The notes: generated by a model from the letters alone, not told the origin. Numbered from the stretch's first letter, positions 51,135 through 61,077 are shown. The stretch is DNA of 64,000 nt from Rhodoflexus caldus (GCF_021206925.1 NZ_JAJPRF010000001.1:310001-374000), one strand, 5' to 3'. Made by a program: numbers and translations.

Positions 51135-52211
51135 TTGTCAAAAGTCTTACGTTACCAAGTTTTTGGAGTGGTGCTATCGTTTGTAAATCCGCATATACTT
51201 TTTGCAAAACAGATATCGGCAATACTGTTTTGTGGAACTTGCTGCCTGTTGAGTCATGCGGCAAGTGCTCAAAAGCGCTGGTGGGGAAAAGTAGTGCAGG
51301 ATACCTCATATATTCAGAGCTACTATAACCATTGGTGCATAACAGCATCGGGCACGGCCAATAATGCACTGCTGAATTTTATTGCATTGCGCAGCGGCAA
51401 TCGGGCAACCTACCAAACCGATATACCGATTTCCGGTGGTTTGAGCATTGACTACAAATGGTTTACCTTGGGCTTCAACAGCAACCTGACGTATATCAAT
51501 CTCTACACGGAAGGTGCGGAAAAAGGCATCAGCACGCATAGGAGCTTGCAGGCAGGCATCACAGGCAAGCGGTTGTGGTTGCAATCTTCTTTACAAGAGT
51601 ATGACGGTTTCTACTTGATTGACGTAAGAAGCAACAACGGCTATCAGTTGCCGCGGGTAGAAAGCCGCAGCGACGTACAAGTTCGTGCACTTTTTTCTTC
51701 GGTGCAGTATGTATTTAACCCGCATCGCTATTCGCATGTAGCCACATTGTGGCAGTTGGACAGGCAAATCAGAAGTGCGGGAACGCCTACGGTGGGCATT
51801 CTGGTAAACTACTACACGACTTCTGCCGACTCTTCACTGGCTCCCCGCGCCATTCGCTTTGCATTTCCGCGCAGGCAGCAAGGGTTTCGCAGAAGTTTTA
51901 TCAATGCTTTTGTTACCGCAGGCTATACCTACACCTTTGCATTGCCCCATTCCTGCTTTCTCAATGTGGGTTCGTGGATTGGTTTAGGCATTCAGCGCAT
52001 CAGCAATGACCCTTCACCCGATGATATGGCCATCAGCTTGGAAAACAACCTGACACTGGGCTACAACGGCAAGCGCATGTATTCCGGTTTGCAGCTAAAC
52101 GGTAAAGCCTTTGTGGATAACATACTGTCGGGAGAGCCTTATAACCACATTTTCGGGCAAGCAAGGATATTTGTAGGCTATCGTCTGCCCAAAAAAAGCC
52201 TTAACCGATGA
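51135..52211 (+). CDS. DUF4421-like outer-membrane protein
   Basis: A secreted protein of about 350 residues with beta-barrel-like strands (GGLSIDYKWFTLGFNSNLTY, GITGKRLWLQSSLQEYDGFY, IFGQARIFVGYRLP). It resembles the DUF4421 family. The hydrophobic segment ISAILFCGTCCLLSHAASA, then Q, would be the signal peptide, so the true start is likely one of the GTGs near 51168-51171 rather than the TTG at 51135; no in-frame ATG precedes it. It is the first of two adjacent plus-strand genes with the helicase. Confidence 0.65.
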   Translation: MSKVLRYQVFGVVLSFVNPHILFAKQISAILFCGTCCLLSHAASAQKRWWGKVVQDTSYIQSYYNHWCITASGTANNALLNFIALRSGNRATYQTDIPISGGLSIDYKWFTLGFNSNLTYINLYTEGAEKGISTHRSLQAGITGKRLWLQSSLQEYDGFYLIDVRSNNGYQLPRVESRSDVQVRALFSSVQYVFNPHRYSHVATLWQLDRQIRSAGTPTVGILVNYYTTSADSSLAPRAIRFAFPRRQQGFRRSFINAFVTAGYTYTFALPHSCFLNVGSWIGLGIQRISNDPSPDDMAISLENNLTLGYNGKRMYSGLQLNGKAFVDNILSGEPYNHIFGQARIFVGYRLPKKSLNR

Positions 52212-52289
52212 TTGCCGCATCCTCTGTTGCACCGCTACGCACAAGCCTAAAAATGCCTACATTTGAACTGTTTCCAAGCTATTACAACA

Positions 52290-55200
52290 GTGGCAGTCAA
52301 AAAATTATTGCAGGTTTTCAGGCAACGTCTTACCAATCTTTCAGGCAACAATCGTTCGTTGATACTCACGCGGCTGTACATAGGCCAACATATTGATTTA
52401 CAGCAATATGACTTTGTGCTTGGGAAGCCTGCATTTGATATTGTCCGCCAACTGTTAGCCCATAAGTCGTGGATTCCGCTTTGTCAAATAACCGATGCCC
52501 GCGATGCTGCCAATAATCGGGTGAGCTACCTGACGCGGCAACTATACCGCACCACGCAGTCTGTTTTAGAGGAACAAGGGGCTGAAAACCTCTGTGTCGG
52601 TTATCCATTTGTGCAGGGCAAACTGAATAACGACACCCTCATCCGCTGCCCGCTGTTGTTTTTTCCTGTTCGTTTGGCCATGCGCAACGACAAATGGGGG
52701 CTTGTGCTGCGCGAAGACGTGCCCGTTTCGTTCAACAAAACCTTTCTGCTGGCCTATGCGCACCACAACGGGCAAGCACTCAATCAGTTGCTGAACGAAT
52801 GGACGTTAGAAAATCCTGCGGAAGATGTTACGGTATTTCTTACGGCACTCTATCGGTTGCTGGAAAACGCCGCGCTGGAAGTGCACTTTAATGCAGAACA
52901 GTTTGGTGAGCAGTTGCAGCCTTTTACCTCATTTACCAGAAAAGAACTGGATGCAGTTACGGCTACGGGCAAACTGAAACTTGTACCGGAGGCCGTTCTG
53001 GGGCAGTTCCCACAGGCCGACTCTTACTTAGCTCCCGACTACGACGTACTGCTGGCAGATGAGCAGGTGGCAGACTTAGAGATGTTTTTTAACAAAGCGA
53101 CCGTGCGGCAAGCACCGCGTGAAGAAGAGATAGTAACGCCCTACGAGATAGACGCTGCACAGGAAAAGGCTCTGCGACTGATTAAAAGCGGGCAGTCGCT
53201 GGTAGTGCAAGGCCCGCCGGGTACGGGCAAGTCGCAACTGATTGTCAATCTGATTGCCGATGCCATTGCTTCGGGGAAGCGCGTGCTGGTGGTTTGTCAG
53301 AAAAAAGCCGCCTTAGATGTCGTTTACAACCGTTTGCAGGAGAAGGAGTTGCACCATTTTGCAGCCTTAGTGCACGATTTTCAGCAAGACCGCGCCCGCA
53401 TTTACGCCAACATTGCCCGTCAGATTCAGCAGGTGCAGGAAAGGCACGAGCAGCGCGTAGATGTAGAAACCCTGCAAAACGAGCAGCAATTTCTGCAACT
53501 GGCACGTCAAATCACACTGCAAGAGCGCGAACTGGAAGATTTCCGCAAAGCATTATTTGATGAGAGTGTGTGCGGCATCAGTGCAAAAAATCTCTACCTG
53601 ACAAGTTCGCTGCAACAAAAACACATAGCGCTGCCCGATGCTATCCGCGACTATTTTCATGCGGAGAAGGCACAGGCATTTTTGCTTACTTTACAACGCT
53701 ACATCGCTTATGCGAAGCATACCGATGCGGCAGTTTCGCTGTGGCGCAACCGGTTATCATTTGCCAATCACTCCATCCGCGAGCAGCAGCAAATCCGCCA
53801 ACTATTGCCGCTTGTACCCGGGCAAATAGCCGCCATTAAGCAATCACTTGCCGAAAAACCGTTGGCGACCTCCTTTGTGCAGAACACATGGGCTACGGTC
53901 AATCGCTTGTGCGAGGCTGCAAACGAACTTCGGCAGGAACTTATGCCCCAAACCGATTGTACGCAGTGGGAGGCTTTCAATCGCATTGCTGCCCAATGGA
54001 TAGGCGAAAGTAAGGCCAAACTGTTTGATGAATGGCATTCGCACGCAACCCATGCGGTTGCTGCTGCGGCAGCATTAGTCCCTCAGCAATTGGAAGAAAA
54101 CAGCATCCCCCAAGCAAAAGCATTGCTGCAAACCTATCTGCAAGACCATCAAAGCTGGACAGGAAAAATCAAGTGGCTGTTTTCAGGCAAAAAGAAACAA
54201 ATCGGGGCGTGGCTGGCGCTTTATGGGTTGCCGTTTACCCCCGAGGGCATAACGGCCATGCTGCATCAACTCAATTATTATGAACAATGGCAACGGAGCA
54301 AAGCCGCTATGCAATCCCTGTTGCCGTTTTTGCCCTATCCCGAATCGTTCAGAGGAGATGCGTGGGCAGCATTTTTAGTCCAAGCTACGGCTTATCGGCG
54401 TTTCCTTCAATCGTGGAAAAAATTTGCCGAACAATGGCTGCCCGATTTTGATGTAAAAAATACTGACTGGCAGCAATTGCCGCTTCTATGGGAACGGCTG
54501 GCAAGCGTTTTGACGCAAATCAGAACCTTGCAAACCGCATGGCAGCCTTTCCTTGCACCCGCACAACAGGAGTGGCTATGGGCATACCCCGAAGAAGCCG
54601 CCGAGATGCTCCGACAAGCAGAGGAGTGGTTTGAAGACCTTTGTGCGTTGGATGCACTCAAAGAACAATTGAGTGCGGAGGAGCGGCAAACCATTGACTT
54701 ATTAACTGCCGAAGCCCCCGAACAGTGGGACAGTTGGGCAGCTGTTTTTGATAATTCGTGGCGGCTGGCATGGTTGATGGCATTAGAAAACCGATTTCCC
54801 GTGCTGCGGAAAGCAAGCGGCCAGTCCTTATTGCAAACGGCTGCCGAACTCCGCCAAAACGTGGTGCAAAAACAACAACTCAGCCTGCAAATTGCACAGT
54901 CGCGGGCATGGGAACGTGCTTTCAGCAATTTGGAATACAACCGCCTGCAAAATCTGGTGAGCTACCGCGATTTGCTCCATCAGGTGAGCAAAAAACGCGG
55001 CATTTGGCCGCTGCGCAAGCTCATTGCCACTCACTGGGAAGAATTGGCCAATCTGGTACCTTGTTGGCTGGTATCGCCCGAGTCCGCATCGGCACTTTTT
55101 CCCATGCAAGAGTTATTTGACATGGTCATTTTTGATGAGGCTTCGCAGTGCTTTGCCGAAAAAGGCATCCCTGCCATGTACAGAGGCCGACAGGCAGTCA

Positions 55201-56234
55201 TTGTCGGCGATGATAAGCAACTTGCCCCCTTCGATTTGTACCGTCCGCGCTGGGAGGAAGTAAACCCCGAAGAAGAAATTGCCACCGAATTAGAGGTGGA
55301 ATCGCTGCTCGACTTAGGCAAGCGCTACCTGCCGCAGATGATGCTAACGGGGCACTACCGAAGTCGTTACCCCGAACTCATCGGTTTTTCCAATCGCTAT
55401 TTCTATCAGGAAAAATTACAAATGTTGCCCTACAAAACCGACTGGCAACCGCAGCAAAGTGCTATCCGCTTTGTCAAGGTAGAGGGCATCTGGGAAGATA
55501 AAACCAATCGGATAGAAGCTGAAACCGTTGTACAAACCATCCGCAAACAACTTGCCCGGCAACCCGACAAAAGCATCGGCATTATCACTTTCAATATTCA
55601 CCAGCAGCAACTCATCATGGATTTGCTGGAACAGAGCGATATAGTTCTGCCCGAATCACTTTTTGTCAAAAATATTGAAAATGTGCAGGGCGATGAGCGC
55701 GATTGCATCATTTTTTCGGTGGGATATGCCCCGACCGCTTCGGGCAGAATGCAACTCAACTTTGGCAGCCTGAGTCAGGCAAAAGGTGAAAACCGCCTGA
55801 ACGTGGCCGTTACGCGTGCCCGCGAGCAAATTGTAGTAATAAGCAGTATTTACCCGCAACAATTACAGGTAGAAAACACCGCCAACGAAGGCGCCCGTCT
55901 GCTGCGGGCTTATCTGGAATATGCCTTTGCTGTATCGCAACAAGGCTTTCATGCCAACCAAGTATGGAATGCCGCCACCCGACCTACCTCTGCCCCTACA
56001 CTTGCACAACGTTTGCAGGCAGCCGATGAGCGTTTGCGACCGGGACATCCCTTTGCCGACCTCATCGCAATTGATACGGGCGAACATCCGACAGAGATGA
56101 TTATGACCGATGATTTGACACTTTATCGGGCTGTTTCTGCACGAAGTGTATTTGTTTATCAACCGCTGCACTTTACCCGCAAGCTGTGGCAGTATCGGTA
56201 TGTATTTAGCAGAAATTGGTGGAAAAATAATTAA
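52290..56234 (+). CDS. Large superfamily 1 DNA/RNA helicase (DUF4011/Dna2-NAM7 type)
   Basis: A protein of 1314 residues. The N-terminal portion (about 1-270; KKLLQVFRQRLTNLSGNNRS) resembles the DUF4011 domain. The helicase core is interrupted: Walker A VVQGPPGTGKSQL (near 305), then a ~600-residue mostly helical insert, then Walker B MVIFDEASQCFAE with VIVGDDKQLAPF, motif GHYRSRYPELIGFSNRYFY, NVQGDERDCIIFSVGYAP and RLNVAVTRAREQIVV. The start is a GTG at 52290, giving MAVKKLLQ; a TTG nine codons upstream is alternative. Related proteins occur in DNA repair and in defence loci; no clear partner is adjacent. Confidence 0.85.
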   Translation: MAVKKLLQVFRQRLTNLSGNNRSLILTRLYIGQHIDLQQYDFVLGKPAFDIVRQLLAHKSWIPLCQITDARDAANNRVSYLTRQLYRTTQSVLEEQGAENLCVGYPFVQGKLNNDTLIRCPLLFFPVRLAMRNDKWGLVLREDVPVSFNKTFLLAYAHHNGQALNQLLNEWTLENPAEDVTVFLTALYRLLENAALEVHFNAEQFGEQLQPFTSFTRKELDAVTATGKLKLVPEAVLGQFPQADSYLAPDYDVLLADEQVADLEMFFNKATVRQAPREEEIVTPYEIDAAQEKALRLIKSGQSLVVQGPPGTGKSQLIVNLIADAIASGKRVLVVCQKKAALDVVYNRLQEKELHHFAALVHDFQQDRARIYANIARQIQQVQERHEQRVDVETLQNEQQFLQLARQITLQERELEDFRKALFDESVCGISAKNLYLTSSLQQKHIALPDAIRDYFHAEKAQAFLLTLQRYIAYAKHTDAAVSLWRNRLSFANHSIREQQQIRQLLPLVPGQIAAIKQSLAEKPLATSFVQNTWATVNRLCEAANELRQELMPQTDCTQWEAFNRIAAQWIGESKAKLFDEWHSHATHAVAAAAALVPQQLEENSIPQAKALLQTYLQDHQSWTGKIKWLFSGKKKQIGAWLALYGLPFTPEGITAMLHQLNYYEQWQRSKAAMQSLLPFLPYPESFRGDAWAAFLVQATAYRRFLQSWKKFAEQWLPDFDVKNTDWQQLPLLWERLASVLTQIRTLQTAWQPFLAPAQQEWLWAYPEEAAEMLRQAEEWFEDLCALDALKEQLSAEERQTIDLLTAEAPEQWDSWAAVFDNSWRLAWLMALENRFPVLRKASGQSLLQTAAELRQNVVQKQQLSLQIAQSRAWERAFSNLEYNRLQNLVSYRDLLHQVSKKRGIWPLRKLIATHWEELANLVPCWLVSPESASALFPMQELFDMVIFDEASQCFAEKGIPAMYRGRQAVIVGDDKQLAPFDLYRPRWEEVNPEEEIATELEVESLLDLGKRYLPQMMLTGHYRSRYPELIGFSNRYFYQEKLQMLPYKTDWQPQQSAIRFVKVEGIWEDKTNRIEAETVVQTIRKQLARQPDKSIGIITFNIHQQQLIMDLLEQSDIVLPESLFVKNIENVQGDERDCIIFSVGYAPTASGRMQLNFGSLSQAKGENRLNVAVTRAREQIVVISSIYPQQLQVENTANEGARLLRAYLEYAFAVSQQGFHANQVWNAATRPTSAPTLAQRLQAADERLRPGHPFADLIAIDTGEHPTEMIMTDDLTLYRAVSARSVFVYQPLHFTRKLWQYRYVFSRNWWKNN

Positions 56235-56346
56235 ATTATTTGCAAATATTCGCCTAATTGGTATTTTTAACACAATAACCGACCTAATCCTTCTTTTACT
56301 ACTCTCTTATTTGCAAAACAGGGGTAATGGTGAAGGTGAGTGTCGA

Positions 56347-56571
56347 ATGAACCTTGTACAAACATCTATGTCAGCAGATTTGGTATCATTGCTTACCCCT
56401 CGTGAAAGAGAGGTATTAAAACTTATTGCCCAAGGTATGCGAAACAAGCAAATTGGCGAAAAATTAGATATATCTGAGCAAACCGTAGAGACACATCGCA
56501 AGCATATCAAACGGAAACTGCAAGCTAAACATACTACCGATTTGGTGAAAATGGCAGAATATTTGGGTTGA
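56347..56571 (+). CDS. Stand-alone GerE/LuxR-type helix-turn-helix protein
   Basis: A 74-residue protein that consists of only the DNA-binding domain: SLLTPREREVLKLIAQGMRN followed by QIGEKLDISEQTVETHRKHI and KRKLQAKHTTDLVKMAEYLG. No receiver or sensor domain is present. The ATG at 56347 follows a GGTGAAGGTGAG stretch; upstream frame overlaps the helicase end and would add an unrelated hydrophobic segment. It could compete at sites of full-length response regulators. A strong terminator follows. Confidence 0.75.
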   Translation: MNLVQTSMSADLVSLLTPREREVLKLIAQGMRNKQIGEKLDISEQTVETHRKHIKRKLQAKHTTDLVKMAEYLG

Positions 56572-56613
56572 GCGGTTCGCTGAACTTAACCCGTAAAAAT
56601 CAGGAATGTTTTA

Positions 56614-56654
56614 TGCAAAAAGCCACCTCACGCATACTGAGGTGGCTTTTTGCA
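56614..56654. terminator. Strong bidirectional terminator
   Basis: Perfect 17-base stem (TGCAAAAAGCCACCTCA with its complement) and a seven-base loop. A-run on the left, T-run on the right: ends the GerE gene on plus and the lipoprotein gene on minus. Confidence 0.9.
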
Positions 56655-56682
56655 TTACTCCTGCAAAGGAAGATTACGTTTT

Positions 56683-57144
56683 TTATACTCTTACCAATTC
56701 AAAAGTATATTCGGGTTCTGTTTTATCCACATTGCGAGGCAATTTGAAGCGGATACGCAGGCTGTTCTCGGTAGATTCCAGCACGGTCAGCGTGATTTCA
56801 TTGGGTGTACCTCTGTCCAAAATAATCTGGGTATTATTGGCTCCCAGCGCCCAAGTGCCGGTATTGGCCGGATTAATGTTGGGGCGGGCAGGTGCGTTGC
56901 CGGGGATTACGTTGTAATTGGTCGGATTGCCGGATGCACTTTGGAAGGTAATGCGAAATGCCGTATAGTTACCTGTATTGTCGGGGTTACCGTTCAACAA
57001 AACTCTTGATACGCGCCATGTTCCGGAAATAAGTTCCAGAGGTGTTTTTGCAGTTGCACCACCCCCGCCACATTTGGACGACATGAACACTAAGCCGGCG
57101 AACATCAACAAGAGTGTCAGAAAAGAAGCATGTTTTTTCATCAT
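56683..57144 (-). CDS. Lipocalin-like lipoprotein
   Basis: A 153-residue lipoprotein (MMKKHASFLTLLLMFAGLVF then MSSKCGGGG, lipobox Cys) with a beta-sandwich/lipocalin-like mature domain: LISGTWRVSRVLLNGNPDNT, AFRITFQSASGNPTNYNVIP, GTWALGANNTQIILDRGTPN, NSLRIRFKLPR. This layout matches the small lipocalin/DUF5004-type lipoproteins common in Bacteroidota. Ligand unknown. The second Met (57141) is an equally good start. Confidence 0.75.
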   Translation of the reverse strand: MMKKHASFLTLLLMFAGLVFMSSKCGGGGATAKTPLELISGTWRVSRVLLNGNPDNTGNYTAFRITFQSASGNPTNYNVIPGNAPARPNINPANTGTWALGANNTQIILDRGTPNEITLTVLESTENSLRIRFKLPRNVDKTEPEYTFELVRV

Positions 57145-57184
57145 AATCGGACAAAGGTCATTAGTAAACAAATATACTGAAATA

Positions 57185-57781
57185 TCACTTAAAATCTGCA
57201 ATAGCGAGCGAATCTGTACAAAGCTCTATTTCTGCGGGCAGATTGGATGCTATGATAATCGTGCGATGCTGTTGTGTCGCAATTTGTTCTTGAAACCACC
57301 GCGTATTGGCTGCATCAAAGTTGGTTGTCGGCTCGTCCAGCAATAGTACAGGCGTGCGGCTGAACAGTGCCAGTGCCAGTTTGAGTTTTTGTTTCATGCC
57401 CGACGACAGAAAACGAACCTCCCGATTGCGTGCTTTTTCAAGTTGAGTAATTGCCAGCAATTCATCAGCTTGTACGCTCAAAGGTTTTAACAGATGGTGA
57501 AGCCGAATGGTTTCTGCAACGGAAAATTCTTCTATCAGCTCCATGTAAGGAGCGGCAAAAGCAATCTGCCGAAAAATATTTTCTTCGCTTGTTGCCCCGT
57601 AGCTCACGGTTCCTTCCGAGGCAGGGATGATACCTGCCAATATTTTCATCAAAGTGGATTTCCCGCTGCCGTTGGCGCCTATTATCGCATAGGACTGCCC
57701 TGAGCGAAAAGTGGTTGTCAGGCGGCGGAAAATCCACTCAAAGCCAAAGCGTTTGCCTAAGTTGTCGGTGGTAATCTGCAT
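57185..57781 (-). CDS. ABC transporter ATP-binding protein (CcmA-like)
   Basis: A 198-residue ABC ATPase: Walker A AIIGANGSGKSTLMKILAG, signature FLSSGMKQKLKLALAL (SSGMK, slightly divergent), Walker B PVLLLDEPTTNFDAANTRW; the switch His is absent (TIIIASNLPAEIE has Asn). It is a compact ATPase like CcmA of haem or other exporters. No permease lies in the window. It is two bases after lpxA, so it is probably the last gene of the lpx transcript. Confidence 0.85.
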   Translation of the reverse strand: MQITTDNLGKRFGFEWIFRRLTTTFRSGQSYAIIGANGSGKSTLMKILAGIIPASEGTVSYGATSEENIFRQIAFAAPYMELIEEFSVAETIRLHHLLKPLSVQADELLAITQLEKARNREVRFLSSGMKQKLKLALALFSRTPVLLLDEPTTNFDAANTRWFQEQIATQQHRTIIIASNLPAEIELCTDSLAIADFK

Positions 57782-57783
57782 GG

Positions 57784-58587
57784 CTATTCGTCCGAATCGC
57801 CGGAGGTGCTTTTAGCCAATCCTTTCATAAGCCCGCGTGTGGCGTTTTTAACAAACGCCAGCACTTCATCGCGCTCGGCGGAAGGGGCTATTTCTTGCTC
57901 AATGGCAGCAATGGCGCGGGAATTGTTCAATCCACTCAGGTAGAGCAGGCGATACACGTCCTGAATATCGCTAATTTGCTCAGGGGTAAAGCCGCGGCGG
58001 CGCAACCCAATGGAGTTGATGCCAATGTAACTCAAAGGTTCACGACCGGCTTTGGTATATGGCGGTACATCTTTGCGTACGAGCGAGCCGCCCGAAATCA
58101 TGGCGTGTTTGCCGATTTTGACGAACTGATGAACGGCACTTGTACCGCCGATAACGGCATAGTCGCCAATTTCAACATGCCCTGCCAATTGTACTGAATT
58201 GGCTATCACGCAGTTGTTGCCCACAATGCAGTCGTGGGCAACGTGTACATATGCCATCAGCAGGCAGTTGCTGCCGACAATGGTGGTGTATTTATCTTTT
58301 GTACCGCGGCTGACAGTTACACACTCGCGGATGGTGGTGTTGTCGCCAATAACGGCGGTGGTTTCTTCGCCCTCAAATTTGAGGTCTTGCGGTATGCCTG
58401 CAATCACTGCACCGGGAAAAATCCGGCAGTTTTTGCCAATTCTTGCACCGGGAAAAATAACCGCATGAGAGCCAATCCACGAACCTTCGCCAATTTCAGT
58501 ATTATCATGGATGACAGCAAAGGGTTCAATGGTTACGTTCTCGGCTATTTTGGCACCCGGATGAATATAAGCCAAAGGTTGATTCAT
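57784..58587 (-). CDS. lpxA: UDP-N-acetylglucosamine acyltransferase
   Basis: A 267-residue left-handed beta-helix acyltransferase that starts lipid A synthesis. Hexapeptide repeats run over the first two thirds (ENVTIEPFAVIHDNTEIGEG, GKNCRIFPGAVIAGIPQDLK); the catalytic His is in AYVHVAHDCIVGNNCV; the helical C-terminus begins near GLRRRGFTPEQISDIQDVYR. Length is normal. It is downstream of lpxC/fabZ and lpxD in the usual order. Confidence 0.97.
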   Translation of the reverse strand: MNQPLAYIHPGAKIAENVTIEPFAVIHDNTEIGEGSWIGSHAVIFPGARIGKNCRIFPGAVIAGIPQDLKFEGEETTAVIGDNTTIRECVTVSRGTKDKYTTIVGSNCLLMAYVHVAHDCIVGNNCVIANSVQLAGHVEIGDYAVIGGTSAVHQFVKIGKHAMISGGSLVRKDVPPYTKAGREPLSYIGINSIGLRRRGFTPEQISDIQDVYRLLYLSGLNNSRAIAAIEQEIAPSAERDEVLAFVKNATRGLMKGLAKSTSGDSDE

Positions 58588-58621
58588 AAGGAGCTATTGG
58601 AAATTCAAAAGTAGTAAGTTT

Positions 58622-60025
58622 TTATACTTCGCGGGCATCTTTCTTGAAAAGGCTGGCTGTCAGTACGGCTTCGCACACAAGGTTGCCGGCCACAAATGCC
58701 TGTCCTTTCATTTTGAAGATACCGCGTTTGATAGGTGCAGTCAGCTCGCAGCGGATGACAAGCGTATCGCCGGGAAGCACCATTTTCTTAAATCGGCACT
58801 CGTCTATGCCTAAGAAATAAGTCCAGTAATTGTTGGGGTCATCTACGGTGCTGAGCGCAAAAATGCCACCTGTTTGTGCCATCGCTTCAATTTGGAGCAC
58901 GCCCGGCATAACAGGGTTGCCCGGGAAGTGCCCTTGGAAGAACGATTCGTTCATTGTGATGTTTTTTACGCCGATAACAGATTTGTCGTCCAAGTGGATG
59001 ATTTTGTCTATCAGCAGCATGGGGTAGCGATGCGGCAGTTTTTGAGTAATCTGATTGATGTTCAGGATAGGTGTGGTGGCAGGGTCGTAAGCAGGTGCTT
59101 GGTCGGGCTGTATTTTCTTCATTGCCCGCTTAATCTTGCGTGCAAATGCCACATTTGCTGCATGTCCGGGGCGCGCAGCAAGGATCTGTGCACGGAGCGG
59201 CTTGCCTACCAGCGCCAAATCGCCTACCAAATCCAACAGTTTGTGGCGGGCAGGTTCGTTTTTGTAGCGCAGTTCAATATTGTTCAGGATGCCTTCCTGT
59301 TTTACTTCTACTTTTTCTTTGTTGAACAGTTTGGCCAAGTGCTCCAACTCCTCATCTTTTACTACTCTGTCCACAATCACGATGGCATTGTTCAGGTCGC
59401 CGCCTTTGATGAGGTTGTTTTTGTGCAGCATCTCGAGCTCGTGCAGGAAGCAGAACGTGCGACAAGAAGCGATTTCATCGGCAAACTGGCTGATATCGTT
59501 CAGGTAGGCGTGTTGGCTGCCCAGTACGGGAGAGTTGTAATCAACCATTACCGTCAGGCGGTAGTCGTTCAGCGGCAGGGCTGCCAGTTCAACATTGCGC
59601 TCCGGCTCGGAATAAAAAATACCGCTTGGCACATCAAAGAAATCGCGCATGACGTTCTGTTCTTCCAGACCTGCCTCGCGCAGTTGCTCGATGAACTGAA
59701 TAGAGCTGCCGTCCATAATTGGTGGCTCGGGGCCATCTATCTGAATCAGCACGTTGTCTATTTGCATACCTACCAAAGCTGCCAGCGTATGCTCAACGGT
59801 ATTAATACGTGCTCCGCTTTGCTCTATGGTTGTACCACGCGATACGTCTACCACAAGGTCTGCATCTGCATCTACGGTGGGCATCCCGGGCAGGTCGGTT
59901 CGCTGGAATTTGATACCGTGCCCAGGCCTTGCAGGAAGGAAGGTCATATTAGACACAACACCTGTGTGCAGCCCAACACCTGAAACAGTTACTGATTTTT
60001 TAATCGTATGTTGTCTGGTTTCCAT
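58622..60025 (-). CDS. lpxC/fabZ: Bifunctional UDP-3-O-acyl-GlcNAc deacetylase / 3-hydroxyacyl-ACP dehydratase
   Basis: A 467-residue fusion typical of Bacteroidota. The LpxC part (about 1-310) has SVTVSGVGLHTGVVSNMTFL, the zinc His motif VEHTLAALVG, ASCRTFCFLHELEMLHKNNL, and HKLLDLVGDLALVGKPL. The FabZ part (about 320-467) has LPHRYPMLLIDKI, catalytic His in FFQGHFPGNPVMPG and Glu in LQIEAMAQTGG. It commits lipid A synthesis and supplies unsaturated-chain intermediates. Its start is five bases from lpxD's stop. Confidence 0.97.
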   Translation of the reverse strand: METRQHTIKKSVTVSGVGLHTGVVSNMTFLPARPGHGIKFQRTDLPGMPTVDADADLVVDVSRGTTIEQSGARINTVEHTLAALVGMQIDNVLIQIDGPEPPIMDGSSIQFIEQLREAGLEEQNVMRDFFDVPSGIFYSEPERNVELAALPLNDYRLTVMVDYNSPVLGSQHAYLNDISQFADEIASCRTFCFLHELEMLHKNNLIKGGDLNNAIVIVDRVVKDEELEHLAKLFNKEKVEVKQEGILNNIELRYKNEPARHKLLDLVGDLALVGKPLRAQILAARPGHAANVAFARKIKRAMKKIQPDQAPAYDPATTPILNINQITQKLPHRYPMLLIDKIIHLDDKSVIGVKNITMNESFFQGHFPGNPVMPGVLQIEAMAQTGGIFALSTVDDPNNYWTYFLGIDECRFKKMVLPGDTLVIRCELTAPIKRGIFKMKGQAFVAGNLVCEAVLTASLFKKDAREV

Positions 60026-60030
60026 TTGAT

Positions 60031-61077
60031 TTATTCCTGAGACTTATTGGCAATTGTTTTTTCTATCGCATCTAATCGCTTAACCATTTCAGGCAGCTTT
60101 TTGAATACGGCAAAAGAACGCATGTAGTCTTTTACGTCTATCACCGGCGAGCCTACCAATACCTGATTTTCTTCTTTGATGCTTTTGATGATGCCGGCTT
60201 GCGCGCCTATGTTCGTGCGGTTAGCAACCTTAATATGGCCTGCAAAGCCGACCTGACCTGCTATCATACAGCTTTCGCCGATTTCGGTAGAACCGGAAAT
60301 GCCTGTGAGTGCAGCAATGACTGTATTTTTGCCGATTTTTACGTTGTGTGCCACCTGAATCAGGTTGTCGAGTTTCACACCGCTGTGGATGATGGTTTCG
60401 CCCATTGTGGCGCGGTCTATCACTGTATTTGCGCCAATATCCACATTGTCTTCAATCACAACGCTGCCTACTTGCGGAACGGCTACATAGGTGCCGTCGG
60501 CCTGTGGAGCAAAACCGAAACCGTCGCTGCCGATAACTGCGCCCGAGTGGATGGTGCAGTTGTTGCCGATGGTGCAGTTGTGATAAATTTTCACCCCTGC
60601 GTAAATGGTGGTATTATCGCCTATAACGGTGTTGTCTCCAATATGCACCTGCGGGTAGATTTTCACATTCCTGCCGATTTTTACACCATGCCCGATGTAG
60701 GCAAATGCACCTACGTACACATCGCTGCCTATTTGTGCGGAAGGGGCAATGTAGCTGGGTTGTTCAATACCTATCTTCACGCCTGCGGCCTGCATCAGTT
60801 TTTGATATTCGCTCAAAAGTTGGCTGAATGCCACATAGGCATCATCTACGCGAATAAGTGTAGCACTGATTTCCTTTTTAGGGACAAAATCTTTATTGAC
60901 TATGATGGCAGCGGCTTCGGTAGTGTAGGCATAAGGCTCATAGAGCATGTTAGCTAAAAATACAATGTCGGTTGCGGTGGCTTCCTGTATTTTGGCTAAT
61001 CCTTTGATGATGCGCCGGCTATCGCCTTCTATCTCTCCGTTCAATAATCCGGCTACTTGTTGTACCGTGAATTCCAT
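60031..61077 (-). CDS. lpxD: UDP-3-O-acylglucosamine N-acyltransferase
   Basis: A 348-residue beta-helix acyltransferase for the third step of lipid A synthesis. N-terminal uridine-binding domain ([20 protein letters not shown]), then hexapeptide repeats ([20 protein letters not shown]) with the catalytic His region [17 protein letters not shown], then a C-terminal helix. First of the lpxD-lpxC/fabZ-lpxA-ABC run; a TATCTTTG box lies at 61120-61127. Confidence 0.97.
   Translation of the reverse strand: MEFTVQQVAGLLNGEIEGDSRRIIKGLAKIQEATATDIVFLANMLYEPYAYTTEAAAIIVNKDFVPKKEISATLIRVDDAYVAFSQLLSEYQKLMQAAGVKIGIEQPSYIAPSAQIGSDVYVGAFAYIGHGVKIGRNVKIYPQVHIGDNTVIGDNTTIYAGVKIYHNCTIGNNCTIHSGAVIGSDGFGFAPQADGTYVAVPQVGSVVIEDNVDIGANTVIDRATMGETIIHSGVKLDNLIQVAHNVKIGKNTVIAALTGISGSTEIGESCMIAGQVGFAGHIKVANRTNIGAQAGIIKSIKEENQVLVGSPVIDVKDYMRSFAVFKKLPEMVKRLDAIEKTIANKSQE

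Noticed and set aside
58874-59983. Long plus-strand open frame (369 residues) opposite lpxC/fabZ
   Set aside because: It lies antisense to a highly conserved gene and has low-complexity, cysteine/histidine-rich composition typical of antisense frames.
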